From JANMGV01 sp037440405 (lineage in GTDB: Bacteria > Planctomycetota > Planctomycetia > Pirellulales > Pirellulaceae), in the NCBI GenBank assembly GCA_037440405.1, contig JBBIUE010000013.1:1-64000 (forward strand): 64,000 nt of DNA, written 5' to 3'. Made by a program: the position numbers and the translations under genes. Below the pieces are notes generated by a model. It was not told where the DNA came from and did not search any database. It saw only the letters and a program-made list of their open reading frames with translations. Numbering within the stretch: the stretch's first letter is position 1; every line of letters begins with the position of its first letter. This document shows, one piece after another, positions 55,886 to 64,000 of the stretch.

Positions 55886-56506
55886 TCAAAGCTCCGTTCG
55901 GCATTCGAGCTGGAATTGAAGGGCGATGTTGCTGCCAAATTGCAGGTTGTTGCTGGACTTCAACTCGACGCGGTCAATCAGATTCATTTCACGCATTGTT
56001 TCGACAAAACCTGCTAGGATGTTTTCATCCTGGGTGAGGCCGTATAAGCTGATCGTCGCAATTGTGACAGCCGGTTTGCTCGCAGCGCCTCCAGAGCCGC
56101 TTTTGGGACTTCTCGTATTGCCACTTGCAGGTCGAGGATCGAATACCAACTGCGCTCGTTGCAATTGAAGTTGGCCAGCGAAAGGTTCGCTCGCAATTAA
56201 GACCGACTGGAACAGTGCTGGCAGCGGATCTTCCTGCTCCAGCTTCTGCAGACGGGAATGTTCCAACCGGAGCGTGCGTATTTGCTGCCTCGTTTTCGCG
56301 ATATCAGCTTGCAACTGATAAACTGGCTCGCATCGGTGTTCTAATTTCTGCAATTGATTGCGCTGCGTCAAAACTGCACGATATGGAAAGTAAAGATAGA
56401 TGCTGATAATCATCCACAAGGATAAGGAAAGCCGCAGCCAAAAGCGCAGCGTCGATCGGAAATTGATGAGGGTCTCGGTGCGAACCGGCAGTAAGTTGAC
56501 GATCAT
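55886..56506 (-). CDS. PilN-like assembly protein
   Basis: 206 residues from the ATG at 56506, overlapping the pilM stop by 4 bases. The cytoplasmic N-terminus MIVNLLPVR corresponds to the PilN segment that docks into PilM (INLLP motif). A membrane helix (LRLSLSLWMIISIYLYF), coiled coil and C-terminal domain follow. Directly followed by the PilO-like gene. Confidence 0.8.
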   Translation of the reverse strand: MIVNLLPVRTETLINFRSTLRFWLRLSLSLWMIISIYLYFPYRAVLTQRNQLQKLEHRCEPVYQLQADIAKTRQQIRTLRLEHSRLQKLEQEDPLPALFQSVLIASEPFAGQLQLQRAQLVFDPRPASGNTRSPKSGSGGAASKPAVTIATISLYGLTQDENILAGFVETMREMNLIDRVELKSSNNLQFGSNIALQFQLECRTEL

Positions 56507-57663
56507 GACGCGACCTCCCACTTAGCGGCAGATAAGGCTGCGGCTATTGCGAAGAGAGCATCATCTGCTGACGATTCACTTGGCAGAGACCATGAGCGAA
56601 CTCCGAGGTTCATGTGGGTGCTGAGCCATTTGGGAAGATTTTGAATCAAGGCTCCCTCGCCGAGGAGAATGATCGAGCGTGGATAGAGCTTTCGATCTGA
56701 TTGTTGGATGTATTTGAGCGTCCGGTGAAGCTCGGCTGCGATCGATTCGGCGAAGAGCAAGACCTGTCGACTGACGCCAGATGCGACCGAAACGGAAGGA
56801 TCATCCAAAGGCAATCCGCAATTGGCAATCAACTGTTTGCTAGGTCCCTCCGACAATCCGCACAGCTCCATCATTTGTTGAACGAGATCACGGTACCGGA
56901 TCGACCGTAAATGCCTGGTGAATGCTGGACAGCCATCGACCTCAATGACGAAGGTGGCCGATTCTTCGCCCAAGTGCAGTCCTGCTGTAATCGGTGATTC
57001 AGCGATTGCGCCAAAGTTTGCAACGAGATTTGGTTGGACTGCAAATGGAGGTGGAGCCCAACCCTTCGCGAGTCGAATCGCGTTCGCAATGAGGCAAGGA
57101 AATGGAACAATCGCTCGGCAATCCAGCCCGATCTGCAAGAGCCGCATACCCAGTTCATGTGCGACATCAGAAGCAATCGATAAACAATCATAAGTTTGAG
57201 TGGAACCCTCTTCGGCAATGCCACCTTCCACGGTGTTGCCTCTATTCGCCATGCGCCAGAACCCAAAGGCTAGTTTTGAAGATTCTACGGACAACTCAGA
57301 CGCCAATTCCTCGGCAATCTTGTTTTCAATGTGTTCTAGTTGCTCCATGGCAATCTCGATCGATCGACAATGTGCCAGATGCATTGGTAACGTCGCTGCG
57401 ACATTGAGTTCGTCGAAGAGTTCGGAAAGATTCCCCAATGTCTTGAGCATTCGGAGATCGGCTCGTCCGTCCATCTCACCAGTCTCCACTTCCGCGCTGG
57501 CCAATTGGGCGATCCAGCGAGTTCCGATGCGAAGGCCATTCTTGCCAGATCGCAATTGGGCGAAACGGGCGGAAGACGAGCCGATATCGCAACCAATCCA
57601 ACCTTTTAGCGGTTTCGAGGCCTTCTGCAAACGTGACGCGAACTTGGATAGATCAAGCATGTT
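56503..57663 (-). CDS. pilM: Type IV pilus assembly ATPase-fold protein PilM
   Basis: 386 residues from the ATG at 57663 (GGAG 6 bases upstream). Actin-like fold: WIGCDIGSSSARFAQL is the phosphate-1 motif. FPCLIANAIRLA and the ESATFVIEVDG and IILLGEGALIQNLPKWL motifs match PilM/GspL cytoplasmic domains. It binds the PilN N-terminus on the inner face of the membrane. Confidence 0.85.
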   Translation of the reverse strand, partial: NMLDLSKFASRLQKASKPLKGWIGCDIGSSSARFAQLRSGKNGLRIGTRWIAQLASAEVETGEMDGRADLRMLKTLGNLSELFDELNVAATLPMHLAHCRSIEIAMEQLEHIENKIAEELASELSVESSKLAFGFWRMANRGNTVEGGIAEEGSTQTYDCLSIASDVAHELGMRLLQIGLDCRAIVPFPCLIANAIRLAKGWAPPPFAVQPNLVANFGAIAESPITAGLHLGEESATFVIEVDGCPAFTRHLRSIRYRDLVQQMMELCGLSEGPSKQLIANCGLPLDDPSVSVASGVSRQVLLFAESIAAELHRTLKYIQQSDRKLYPRSIILLGEGALIQNLPKWLSTHMNLGVRSWSLPSESSADDALFAIAAALSAAKWEVAS

Positions 57664-57681
57664 AACTCCAAGCTCCATGGG

Positions 57682-58881
57682 CTAATGATGGATGGAAGTT
57701 GCGTCAAGCATCGGCAACATGATGGACAACACGATGCCGCCAACAAATGCTCCAAGGACAACAATGACGAGCGGTTCTGCAATTTTTACCAAATGACGAA
57801 TATGCTCCTCACCTTCGGATTCGTAGAAAGCTCCAATGGTCTTCAGGATCACACCCATGTTGCCGCTTCGTTCTGCGGTCCCGATCATCTGTGCCGCGCC
57901 GACCGGAAGGATTTCCGATGTTCGCAGTGGACCGCTCAATCCGCGTCCATTCAACACATCCTGTTCGATGCGATCGAAAAGCTGTTTCATTAGGAGATTG
58001 GAGCTTGAGCTCCGGCTCAGTCGAATGGCTTGCAGGAGCGGTACGCCACTTTCCAACATGGCACCCAACAGCCGCAGCATCCGCCCCAAGGCAAGTTTTC
58101 TCGTTGCATGCCTCAGTCCGATACAATGCATGACGAATCGATCTCGAGCATGGAGAACCGTGGTGGACTTTCGTGCTCCCCACAGGGCAATCAAACTCGC
58201 CGCAAGCAGTACGACTAGCACCAGTGCATTCGATCGCAGGAATTCGCTCAGATCGAGCAACGTTTGCGTCATGGCCGGCGGAGTCTTTTCCATCGATTCA
58301 AATACTTCCGAGAACTGTGGTAACACAAAGAACAACATGCAGCCGAAGACGATGAGCGTTACTGCACATAAGACGATGGGATAGATCATCATGCCAATGA
58401 TCGTCCCTCGGAGGCGAATGTCGTTGCGAATCAACTGCGTCAAACGCTCTAAGACTTCAGGTATGTTTCCCGACTTCTCGCCAGCGGCAATACTAGATAC
58501 GATCATTTCGTCAAATGCTTGCGGATGTTTTCGCAATGCATCGGAAAACGACTGACCACTGGAAACATCGCGATCAACTGCGATGAGAATGCGTTTAAGC
58601 GCTGGATGCCTGCACTGGTCTGCGAGTTGATGGATTCCCTCCGCAAGGTCAACGCCCGCCTGACACATGATGGTCAACTGGGAAAGGCTGATCAGCAATT
58701 CACTGCGAGAAACGCGCGAGGGCCATCGCTTTTGATATTGCTGAAGGAAGCTGGAAGCATTCCCCCAACCAAGAGTCTGACTCGTCGCAACTCTGTCACG
58801 AACGGTTCCATGGACCTTCGATGCACTGGCGGCATGGAAGGTCGCGCTTGCAGAAGTCTTCTCTGATTTTGTGGCCTGCAT
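57682..58881 (-). CDS. pilC: Inner-membrane platform protein PilC/GspF
   Basis: 399 residues. Two repeated T2SSF domains: residues ~60-190 (LLISLSQLTIMCQAGVDLAEGIHQLA) and ~265-390 (LGRMLRLLGAMLESGVPLLQAI). Three membrane helices (IIGMMIYPIVLCAVTLIVFGCMLFFV, VLVVLLAASLIALW, and the C-terminal IVVLGAFVGGIVLSIMLPML). This is the platform on which the assembly ATPase acts. Confidence 0.92.
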   Translation of the reverse strand: MQATKSEKTSASATFHAASASKVHGTVRDRVATSQTLGWGNASSFLQQYQKRWPSRVSRSELLISLSQLTIMCQAGVDLAEGIHQLADQCRHPALKRILIAVDRDVSSGQSFSDALRKHPQAFDEMIVSSIAAGEKSGNIPEVLERLTQLIRNDIRLRGTIIGMMIYPIVLCAVTLIVFGCMLFFVLPQFSEVFESMEKTPPAMTQTLLDLSEFLRSNALVLVVLLAASLIALWGARKSTTVLHARDRFVMHCIGLRHATRKLALGRMLRLLGAMLESGVPLLQAIRLSRSSSSNLLMKQLFDRIEQDVLNGRGLSGPLRTSEILPVGAAQMIGTAERSGNMGVILKTIGAFYESEGEEHIRHLVKIAEPLVIVVLGAFVGGIVLSIMLPMLDATSIHH

Positions 58882-58891
58882 GGGTCCGTTC

Positions 58892-60640
58892 CTAATCGCT
58901 GCTTGCTAATCGCAGAACTTCTTCCAAAGACGTTTTTGAATCTTCGGCTAAACGAAGACCTTCTTCGAGGATCAGCGAGCCTCCTTGGGCAATATGGCAA
59001 TCCTGAATCTCGTGAAATCCTCCTCCGTTAGCGATGATGGTTCTCAATTCGCGATCAATCGCCAGCACTTCGTATGCTCCGACTCGTCCCGAATGTCCCG
59101 TATCGTGACAGGCCCTACAGCCTTCGCCTCGAACGAATTGCCTTCTCCGATCCCCACGATATCGCACTGCGTCGAGCAGTTCATTGGGAGGGTAATACAT
59201 GGTTCGGCAGTGGGGACATATGCATCGGACCAGGCGTTGCGAGATGACTCCTACCAGACTCGCAGCAATCTTGAACTTCTCAATTCCCATATCCGCTAGG
59301 CGGACGACAGCGCTGAAGCTGTCGTTGGTGTGGAGCGTGCTCAAGACGAGGTGGCCCGTCAAAGCTGCCTGAACGGCTACGGATGCTGTCTCGGCATCAC
59401 GAATTTCGCCCACCATGATCACGTCCGGGTCCTGACGCAGAATCGCGCGCAAGGCGTTTGCGAAGGTCATCGATTTGGATGTTCCTACCGGAACTTGATT
59501 GATCTGATCGAGTTGATATTCGACCGGATCTTCGACGGTGACGATATTATGGTGTACTGACTTGATCAGCTCGATCGCGGAATAGAGGGTTGTTGTTTTA
59601 CCGCTACCGGTTGGACCTGTAACGAGAATCAAGCCATGCGGGCGAGCCAGCATCGTCTTCATTTTCGTCAGCAAGGGAGGCGGCACTCCCAACGAATCCA
59701 GATCGAACGTGACTCGACGACGATCCAACACACGAATCACGACTTTCTCGCCAAGAATGGTAGGAAGCGTCGATACTCGAAGATCGATTTCTCGTCCATC
59801 GACGACGGCGTGGAATCGTCCATCTTGGGGTTGGCGCGATTCCGCGATATCCAGCTTCGCCATGACTTTGATTCGCGAGACCAAGGCTGCATGATATTCT
59901 GCTCTGGGGCGGATCGCTTCCCGAAGTAGACCATCCACTCGCAATCGCAGCGTCGAATGCCGCACGCCAGGTTCAAGGTGGATGTCACTGGCTTTCTGAC
60001 GCAGAGCACAGACGATCATGTAGTTGACGAGATTGACAATCGGGCTTCCATCTGCCAACGATTCTTCGCTGGCCAGTTCAATGTCGATCGTATCTTCGTG
60101 AAGCTGCACCGAGCCTGGAGCGAGATCGGCTGTGACTGCATCGACGACATAATTGTCTTCGTAGCAACGAGGAATAACGCTTTGGATATTGGAACGGAGA
60201 GCAAGGACCGGTCGAACGCGCAAAGAAGTGATCCGTTCGATTTCGTCGAGGTGCCGGAGATTGTTCGGCTCGGCCATCGCAACGGCCAGCGTATCGCGGA
60301 CCTGAAACATGGCGATCACGGACATTTGCTCGGCCTTGGAGCGAGGCAAGAGCTGCACCACGTTCGGATCGATGAGACCATCGCGAAGCCGTACGGCTGG
60401 CAAATCCAGCTGCGAACCTAGAAAACGGAGGAGCGTTTCCTCGTCGATGAAACCAAGCTCCAGCAAGGTCTCACCGAGCTTCGATCGATGAACGTGCTGG
60501 CGACCGAGTGCCGTGGCGAGTTCCTCGGCCGTGATCAATCCAGCTTGATACAGACGTTCACCCAGGGGAATCGAATCGATGGATGGACGATCCGCTTGTT
60601 CAGATCGCAAATTCCGCTCGGCCAGTATCGGAGCTGTCAT
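58892..60640 (-). CDS. pilB: Assembly ATPase PilB/GspE
   Basis: 582 residues. N-terminal MshEN-type domain (LGERLYQAGLITAEELATALG, SKLGETLLELGFIDEETLLRFL). Walker A GPTGSGKTT (342-350), Asp box, Walker B and His box (STLHTNDSF). The tetracysteine zinc motif is C475xxC478 and C508xxC511. The ATG overlaps the STAS gene stop by 4 bases. Powers assembly of the pilus or pseudopilus. Confidence 0.94.
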   Translation of the reverse strand: MTAPILAERNLRSEQADRPSIDSIPLGERLYQAGLITAEELATALGRQHVHRSKLGETLLELGFIDEETLLRFLGSQLDLPAVRLRDGLIDPNVVQLLPRSKAEQMSVIAMFQVRDTLAVAMAEPNNLRHLDEIERITSLRVRPVLALRSNIQSVIPRCYEDNYVVDAVTADLAPGSVQLHEDTIDIELASEESLADGSPIVNLVNYMIVCALRQKASDIHLEPGVRHSTLRLRVDGLLREAIRPRAEYHAALVSRIKVMAKLDIAESRQPQDGRFHAVVDGREIDLRVSTLPTILGEKVVIRVLDRRRVTFDLDSLGVPPPLLTKMKTMLARPHGLILVTGPTGSGKTTTLYSAIELIKSVHHNIVTVEDPVEYQLDQINQVPVGTSKSMTFANALRAILRQDPDVIMVGEIRDAETASVAVQAALTGHLVLSTLHTNDSFSAVVRLADMGIEKFKIAASLVGVISQRLVRCICPHCRTMYYPPNELLDAVRYRGDRRRQFVRGEGCRACHDTGHSGRVGAYEVLAIDRELRTIIANGGGFHEIQDCHIAQGGSLILEEGLRLAEDSKTSLEEVLRLASSD

Positions 60641-60972
60641 CGTGTAAAGCTCCCAATAGCCGTCGAGACATTTTCATAGACTCCGACGCGATCGGATACA
60701 CCCGAGGCTCGTAGAATATCGCTGCACAGTGCGTTCGGCGACGCTACAACGATGCTTCCTCCTCGTTGCATGCATCGATCTCGCAAGTCCAACATCCATT
60801 CGAGTCCAGCACTATCGATCAACGGAATCTGTTCGAGGTCGAAAACGATTTTGGTTTGCCCGCGATCGAACATCGGCTCGCAGGCAGCCTGAGCGAGCGT
60901 GACATTCTGGCGGTCCAATGCCACGCTACCGCGCAAAACGTAAACGGCTCCAATTCGTTCGTGATGAAACAT
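60637..60972 (-). CDS. STAS-domain anti-sigma-factor-antagonist-like protein
   Basis: 111 residues, a single STAS domain. The phosphorylatable Ser lies in IPLIDSAGLEWMLDL, as in SpoIIAA/RsbV. No partner kinase of the SpoIIAB type is adjacent, though the gene directly upstream encodes a histidine kinase. Its 4-base overlap with pilB suggests a switch affecting the pilus machinery (inference). Confidence 0.85.
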   Translation of the reverse strand: MFHHERIGAVYVLRGSVALDRQNVTLAQAACEPMFDRGQTKIVFDLEQIPLIDSAGLEWMLDLRDRCMQRGGSIVVASPNALCSDILRASGVSDRVGVYENVSTAIGSFTR

Positions 60973-60987
60973 CGTGGTTCACCTCGA

Positions 60988-62430
60988 TCAAACATTCGGA
61001 GGAATGGACAAAGTGAATCGCGATCCCTTGTTGTACTCGCTCTTGACAGTGATCTTTCCTCCATGGAGACGCGCGACTTCCTGCGCAAATGCTAGTCCTA
61101 GCCCGCTTCCGGAAACTTTCTGCACGCGGGTATCCTGGCTGCGGAAGAATCGTTCAGAGATGCGAGGCAATTCGTCTGCAGCAATGCCGATCCCAGTATC
61201 CTCGACATGGAATTGGAGCAACGATCCGTCTGTTTCAAGAAGAAAGCGAATGGTTCCCTTTTCGGGAGTGTACTTGACCGCGTTGCTCAGCAAATTCACC
61301 AAGCAGGCCGCAAACTTATCTTTGTCGAGGCGAGCCTTCGGAATCTTCGGCGGGAGCTTTATCTCGAAATCGATTTCTTTTTGTCGAATCTGACCTTGGA
61401 CTTTTTCTGTAATTTCATGAAGCAGTCGTTCCAGATCCACTTCATGTCGGTGAATCGTGACGGCACCCACTTGCATCTGATCGACGCTGAGCAGATCGTC
61501 AACGAATCGAGCCAATCGAGTCGCTTCGGAGCTGATGACGTTAAAGAACTCCTTCCTCTGTTCCGCTGGCATGGGCCCGGATTCGGACAGAGTGTCCGCA
61601 TAGGCGCGGATGTTCGCCAAGGGGGTGCGAAGCTCGTGAGCTGCGGACTGGACGAACTGATTGCGGCTGAGCTCGGCAAGCTTCTGCTGGGTAATGTCCC
61701 GAACGACCCAAACCTCAGCTAAGCCGCAATCGCCAGCCGACAGCAGAGCGCACCCAGTCAGGCGAACAGCGCCAGCCGCCACGTCTTTCTCATCGAAAAG
61801 CTCGATGGATGCAGTGGTTGATAGCTTTCCACCTTGCAAACGCTCTTCGAGGTGCGGGAAGGCGGCTAGAAGGAAATCGCTAAAGCGCTTTCCAAGGTAC
61901 GAATTCGGATCCGACTTTCCGACCATCGCACGGAAGGCCTGATTGGTCTCCAGAATTCTGCCCGAAGCATCGCATCCAACGATCCCATCGGGGATCGTAT
62001 TCAGGATCAGGATCTCGTTTCCTGCTTGATTGGTAGCTTGGTGACTGGAGAGCGCATTAAGAATGGCGTCGTAGTTCTCGTTGCGATCCAACTGTCCGAC
62101 GATCGAATTCCAACCTTCGGCAAGCATCGAGGCGGCCGGGATCGGAAACAGGGTTCCCGCTCCCCCGTTGTGACTTTGTGAGTACCGCTCCAATTGCTGA
62201 GCGATCCGATCATGCAGCACGACCAGACGCCAAACCGGGTTGCAACCATAGAGCAGCAGTCCGATTGGAATCAGCGCCGTCAATAGCCCGAGTTCGTTCC
62301 ACCCACCTCCAGAGCGAAAAACGTACGAAAGGACCAAGCAAAGAAATACGCTTCCCAGACCGAAGGCTAGATACCGTCCAACCAGTTGTCGCGCAAGGGA
62401 CTTAGCGTTCGGAAATGCGATCATATCCAT
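60988..62430 (-). CDS. Membrane sensor histidine kinase with PAS domain
   Basis: 480 residues from the ATG at 62430, 4 bases after the response-regulator stop. Two membrane helices at ~15-65, a linker, a PAS domain (ILNTIPDGIVGCDASGRILETNQAF), and a HisKA domain with the phospho-acceptor H265 in SAAHELRTPLANI. The ATPase domain has LLSNAVKY, DTGIGI and GSGLGLAFAQ. The partner is the adjacent response regulator. Confidence 0.9.
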   Translation of the reverse strand: MDMIAFPNAKSLARQLVGRYLAFGLGSVFLCLVLSYVFRSGGGWNELGLLTALIPIGLLLYGCNPVWRLVVLHDRIAQQLERYSQSHNGGAGTLFPIPAASMLAEGWNSIVGQLDRNENYDAILNALSSHQATNQAGNEILILNTIPDGIVGCDASGRILETNQAFRAMVGKSDPNSYLGKRFSDFLLAAFPHLEERLQGGKLSTTASIELFDEKDVAAGAVRLTGCALLSAGDCGLAEVWVVRDITQQKLAELSRNQFVQSAAHELRTPLANIRAYADTLSESGPMPAEQRKEFFNVISSEATRLARFVDDLLSVDQMQVGAVTIHRHEVDLERLLHEITEKVQGQIRQKEIDFEIKLPPKIPKARLDKDKFAACLVNLLSNAVKYTPEKGTIRFLLETDGSLLQFHVEDTGIGIAADELPRISERFFRSQDTRVQKVSGSGLGLAFAQEVARLHGGKITVKSEYNKGSRFTLSIPPNV

Positions 62431-62434
62431 CGTC

Positions 62435-62848
62435 CTACGAGAAAGTTTGGCAACGCTTATCGGACAAGAGCCCGACAACCGTCGCGATCACCTCTTGTGC
62501 ACTAAATGGCTTGAAGATCACTGCGGCTATGTCATATTGCTTAGTCATGGACTCAGTATCCAATTCGAGTCCTTTCGCGGAACAAATGATGATTGGAATC
62601 TCTGCAGTTAGAGGATTCTCGCGTACCACTTTACAAAGTTCCTCTCCATTGGCTCCCGGCATTTGATAATCGGTGATCAACAAGTCGACGGCATGATCTC
62701 GAAGGAAATCGATAGCAGCCAACCCGTCGTCCACGACGGTAACTTCGAATCCAGCACGTTCCAGATTGAATCGGAGGATAACCGCCAAAAGGCGGTTATC
62801 CTCCGCAATCAAGATGCGACGTCCAAGCATGATTTCTTGGTTCGCCAT
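62435..62848 (-). CDS. Single-domain response regulator
   Basis: 137 residues from the ATG at 62848. Receiver domain only: acidic pair in LIAEDN, phospho-acceptor D60 in LLITDYQMPG, Ser in IIICSAKG and Lys in IFKPF. With no output domain it resembles PilG/PilH or CheY-type regulators that act by binding partners, which suits a role in controlling the pilus machine encoded downstream. Confidence 0.9.
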   Translation of the reverse strand: MANQEIMLGRRILIAEDNRLLAVILRFNLERAGFEVTVVDDGLAAIDFLRDHAVDLLITDYQMPGANGEELCKVVRENPLTAEIPIIICSAKGLELDTESMTKQYDIAAVIFKPFSAQEVIATVVGLLSDKRCQTFS

Positions 62849-62901
62849 TTTGGGTCTCACTGAACGAGGCGACTCGGATTCGTTTGAAAAGTAGAATGAA
62901 C

Positions 62902-63303
62902 CTACCATGCGAGGAACATGGGATCATTGACGGCGATTTCACCAGTGGATTCGTTGTAAATCCATCCTTCATTGCCATTCGCCGTGACAATTGGACTGTC
63001 AGCGGTAGCTGCGACATCTTGATTTTGGTTGCCGCCAACTTGGACGCGTGGAAATGGTCCCTTCAGGAGTGGGCGAAGCTCCTCAGCAAGTGACGCAGCG
63101 GATGGGTATGAACCGTTTTGAGCCTTGTAAAGCTCAATCGCGTCACGAACGACTGCCAGCGACTGACGAGTGCCACTCTCGCGTGCATCCGAAGCGGAGT
63201 CGAACATCTTGGGAGCTGCAACGGCAGCCAAAATCCCAATGATCAGAACAACGACAACCAACTCAACAAGACTGAAACCTTTTCGCTTTGCTTGTCCAAC
63301 CAT
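62902..63303 (-). CDS. Major pseudopilin GspG-like
   Basis: 133 residues. Prepilin leader MVGQAKRKG, cleavage before FSLVELVVVVLIIGILAAVAAPKMFD with Glu at +5. The C-terminal globular part (LRPLLKGPFPRVQVGGNQ ... GWIYNESTGEIAVND) is GspG-like. It is the first gene of the cluster, as expected for the most abundant subunit. GGAGG lies 10 bases before the ATG but within an inverted repeat that could mask it. Confidence 0.9.
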   Translation of the reverse strand: MVGQAKRKGFSLVELVVVVLIIGILAAVAAPKMFDSASDARESGTRQSLAVVRDAIELYKAQNGSYPSAASLAEELRPLLKGPFPRVQVGGNQNQDVAATADSPIVTANGNEGWIYNESTGEIAVNDPMFLAW

Positions 63304-63310
63304 TTCAATT

Positions 63311-63397
63311 CATCCTCCGATACAAATGAGTTTCTTAACCTCCATCCGGGGAACAAGCCCGAATGGTCAGAAATCTTAGGTCAACAATCGGAGGATG
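63311..63397 (-). promoter_or_regulatory. Inverted repeat that could sequester the gspG ribosome-binding site
   Basis: Perfect 11-bp inverted repeat. ATCGGAGGATG, which contains the GGAGG of the pseudopilin gene, pairs with CATCCTCCGAT 65 bases upstream in the transcript. An anti-Shine-Dalgarno arrangement like this could allow translational control of the pilus operon. Confidence 0.45.
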
Positions 63398-63483
63398 TAA
63401 AAATTTTTTTCTCAGGCTGGAATCAGGAGCTATCCTTTTCTAGTTGTTTTGGTGGGTAAGCAAGTTGTTTGAGGCTGAACGTA

Positions 63484-64000
63484 ATGAATGTCACGCCAAA
63501 ACCTGCTATTGATTGCGGGTTTCAGAAGCAGGTCGAGAGAATTCAAAAGGTGCTTGAAGAGTCCACGGAGATCTCTTTTACATTCTGGCAGCACTCGAGC
63601 GGTAGTAATCAGGCGACCAGTGCATCTTCAGATACTTCATCAGCAAACGGCGATGCAATGAAGCTTCGGCTTGGTGAATGCGGGACCGCTTTGGAGACTC
63701 ATCAGAATCCTTTCTGTCTCGAATGGAGCAACACTGATTCCCTTCTCGTAGTGCCTCTACGGAATGGCCGTGTTCTACTCGGCTATTTGGTAGGTGCAGT
63801 CCCAAAAACAACGCAGCGACTTTGTAGGAGCCTTGCAGAACAAATCGTGCGCGTTCACTTCCAAGAGCACGAACTTGTAGAATCGAAGGTCCGAGTGGAA
63901 GAATGTATTCAGCAGATTACGCGGAACTTTGAGGAGCTGAATTGGCTCAGAAATCTCGCCGAACACTTCGAAATCTGTGAAGTCGGAAGCAATGTCGCTC
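63484..64000 (+). CDS. Start of a regulator-like gene, cut by the window edge
   Basis: Open frame of 172 codons without a stop, running off the right edge. The ATG at 63484 has GAGG 9-10 bases upstream. A first ~60 residues rich in Ser/Thr are followed by a compact domain (LLVVPLRNGRVLLGYLVGAVP) and a helix with FEELNWLRNLAEHFEIC, resembling the linker before a GAF or sensor domain. No family assigned with certainty. Divergent from the pilus operon, 180 bases apart. Confidence 0.6.
   Translation, partial: MNVTPKPAIDCGFQKQVERIQKVLEESTEISFTFWQHSSGSNQATSASSDTSSANGDAMKLRLGECGTALETHQNPFCLEWSNTDSLLVVPLRNGRVLLGYLVGAVPKTTQRLCRSLAEQIVRVHFQEHELVESKVRVEECIQQITRNFEELNWLRNLAEHFEICEVGSNVA

Overview
The window looks like a chromosomal segment from a planctomycete, most likely a Pirellulaceae/Rhodopirellula-type organism. 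This is an inference from gene content. It carries a DUF1552 protein with a twin-arginine signal, a very large PVC-type protein with a C-terminal CxxCH haem motif, a secreted cadherin-like/dockerin protein with the N-terminal SLEERRLLAG motif, a fused aroD-aroE, and many lone SDR and trans-sulfuration genes. There is no rRNA, CRISPR array, recognisable insertion sequence or prophage. Two tRNA genes are present: Arg(CCG) and Cys(GCA).

Layout. 1-5.5 kb: end of a surface-polysaccharide cluster (CDP-glucose 4,6-dehydratase lacking its N-terminus, class III aminotransferase, DUF4910-type hydrolase, sugar C-methyltransferase). 5.6-7.9 kb: two overlapping trans-sulfuration genes behind a leader with a terminator-like hairpin. 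8.4-12.7 kb: secreted Cys-rich coiled-coil protein, monohaem protein, DUF1552 protein. 13-16.6 kb: SDR, xylose isomerase and a convergent ROK kinase. 16.8-17.8 kb: two paralogous 66-residue lipoproteins. 17.9-22.5 kb: glycosylasparaginase, cupin, NAD-dependent DNA ligase, and an ABC ATPase with no permease partner. 22.5-23.4 kb: repeat-rich region around tRNA-Arg with a duplicated tRNA 3' end. 23.4-26.5 kb: DNMT2-type methyltransferase overlapping pabA/trpG, then aroDE. 26.5-32.5 kb: phosphopantetheinyl transferase, nagA, GNAT, PVC haem protein. 32.8-37.1 kb: dockerin protein interrupted by one in-frame TGA, then glycerate kinase. 37.4-42.3 kb: 6-phosphogluconate dehydrogenase, tRNA-Cys, NatA-like ATPase and a permease fused to a CPBP protease. 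43-49.6 kb: DUF533/TerB protein, OleC-like ligase, anti-sigma factor, ECF sigma factor, two-FAS1-domain fasciclin, SDR. 49.6-51.1 kb: photolyase of the FeS-BCP family that has lost two cluster cysteines. 51-63.3 kb: one long minus-strand type IV pilus/type II secretion-like operon with an embedded histidine kinase, response regulator and STAS protein. The right edge cuts a divergent regulator-like gene.

The most notable items are the bacterial DNMT2 homologue translationally coupled to pabA, the photolyase with altered cluster ligands beside an SDR lacking its catalytic Tyr, the SigK/RskA-like pair next to a fasciclin protein, the in-frame TGA in the dockerin protein, the tRNA-Arg 3' duplication, and a possible Shine-Dalgarno-sequestering inverted repeat before the pilus operon. 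I saw no clear wholly new defence or mobile system.
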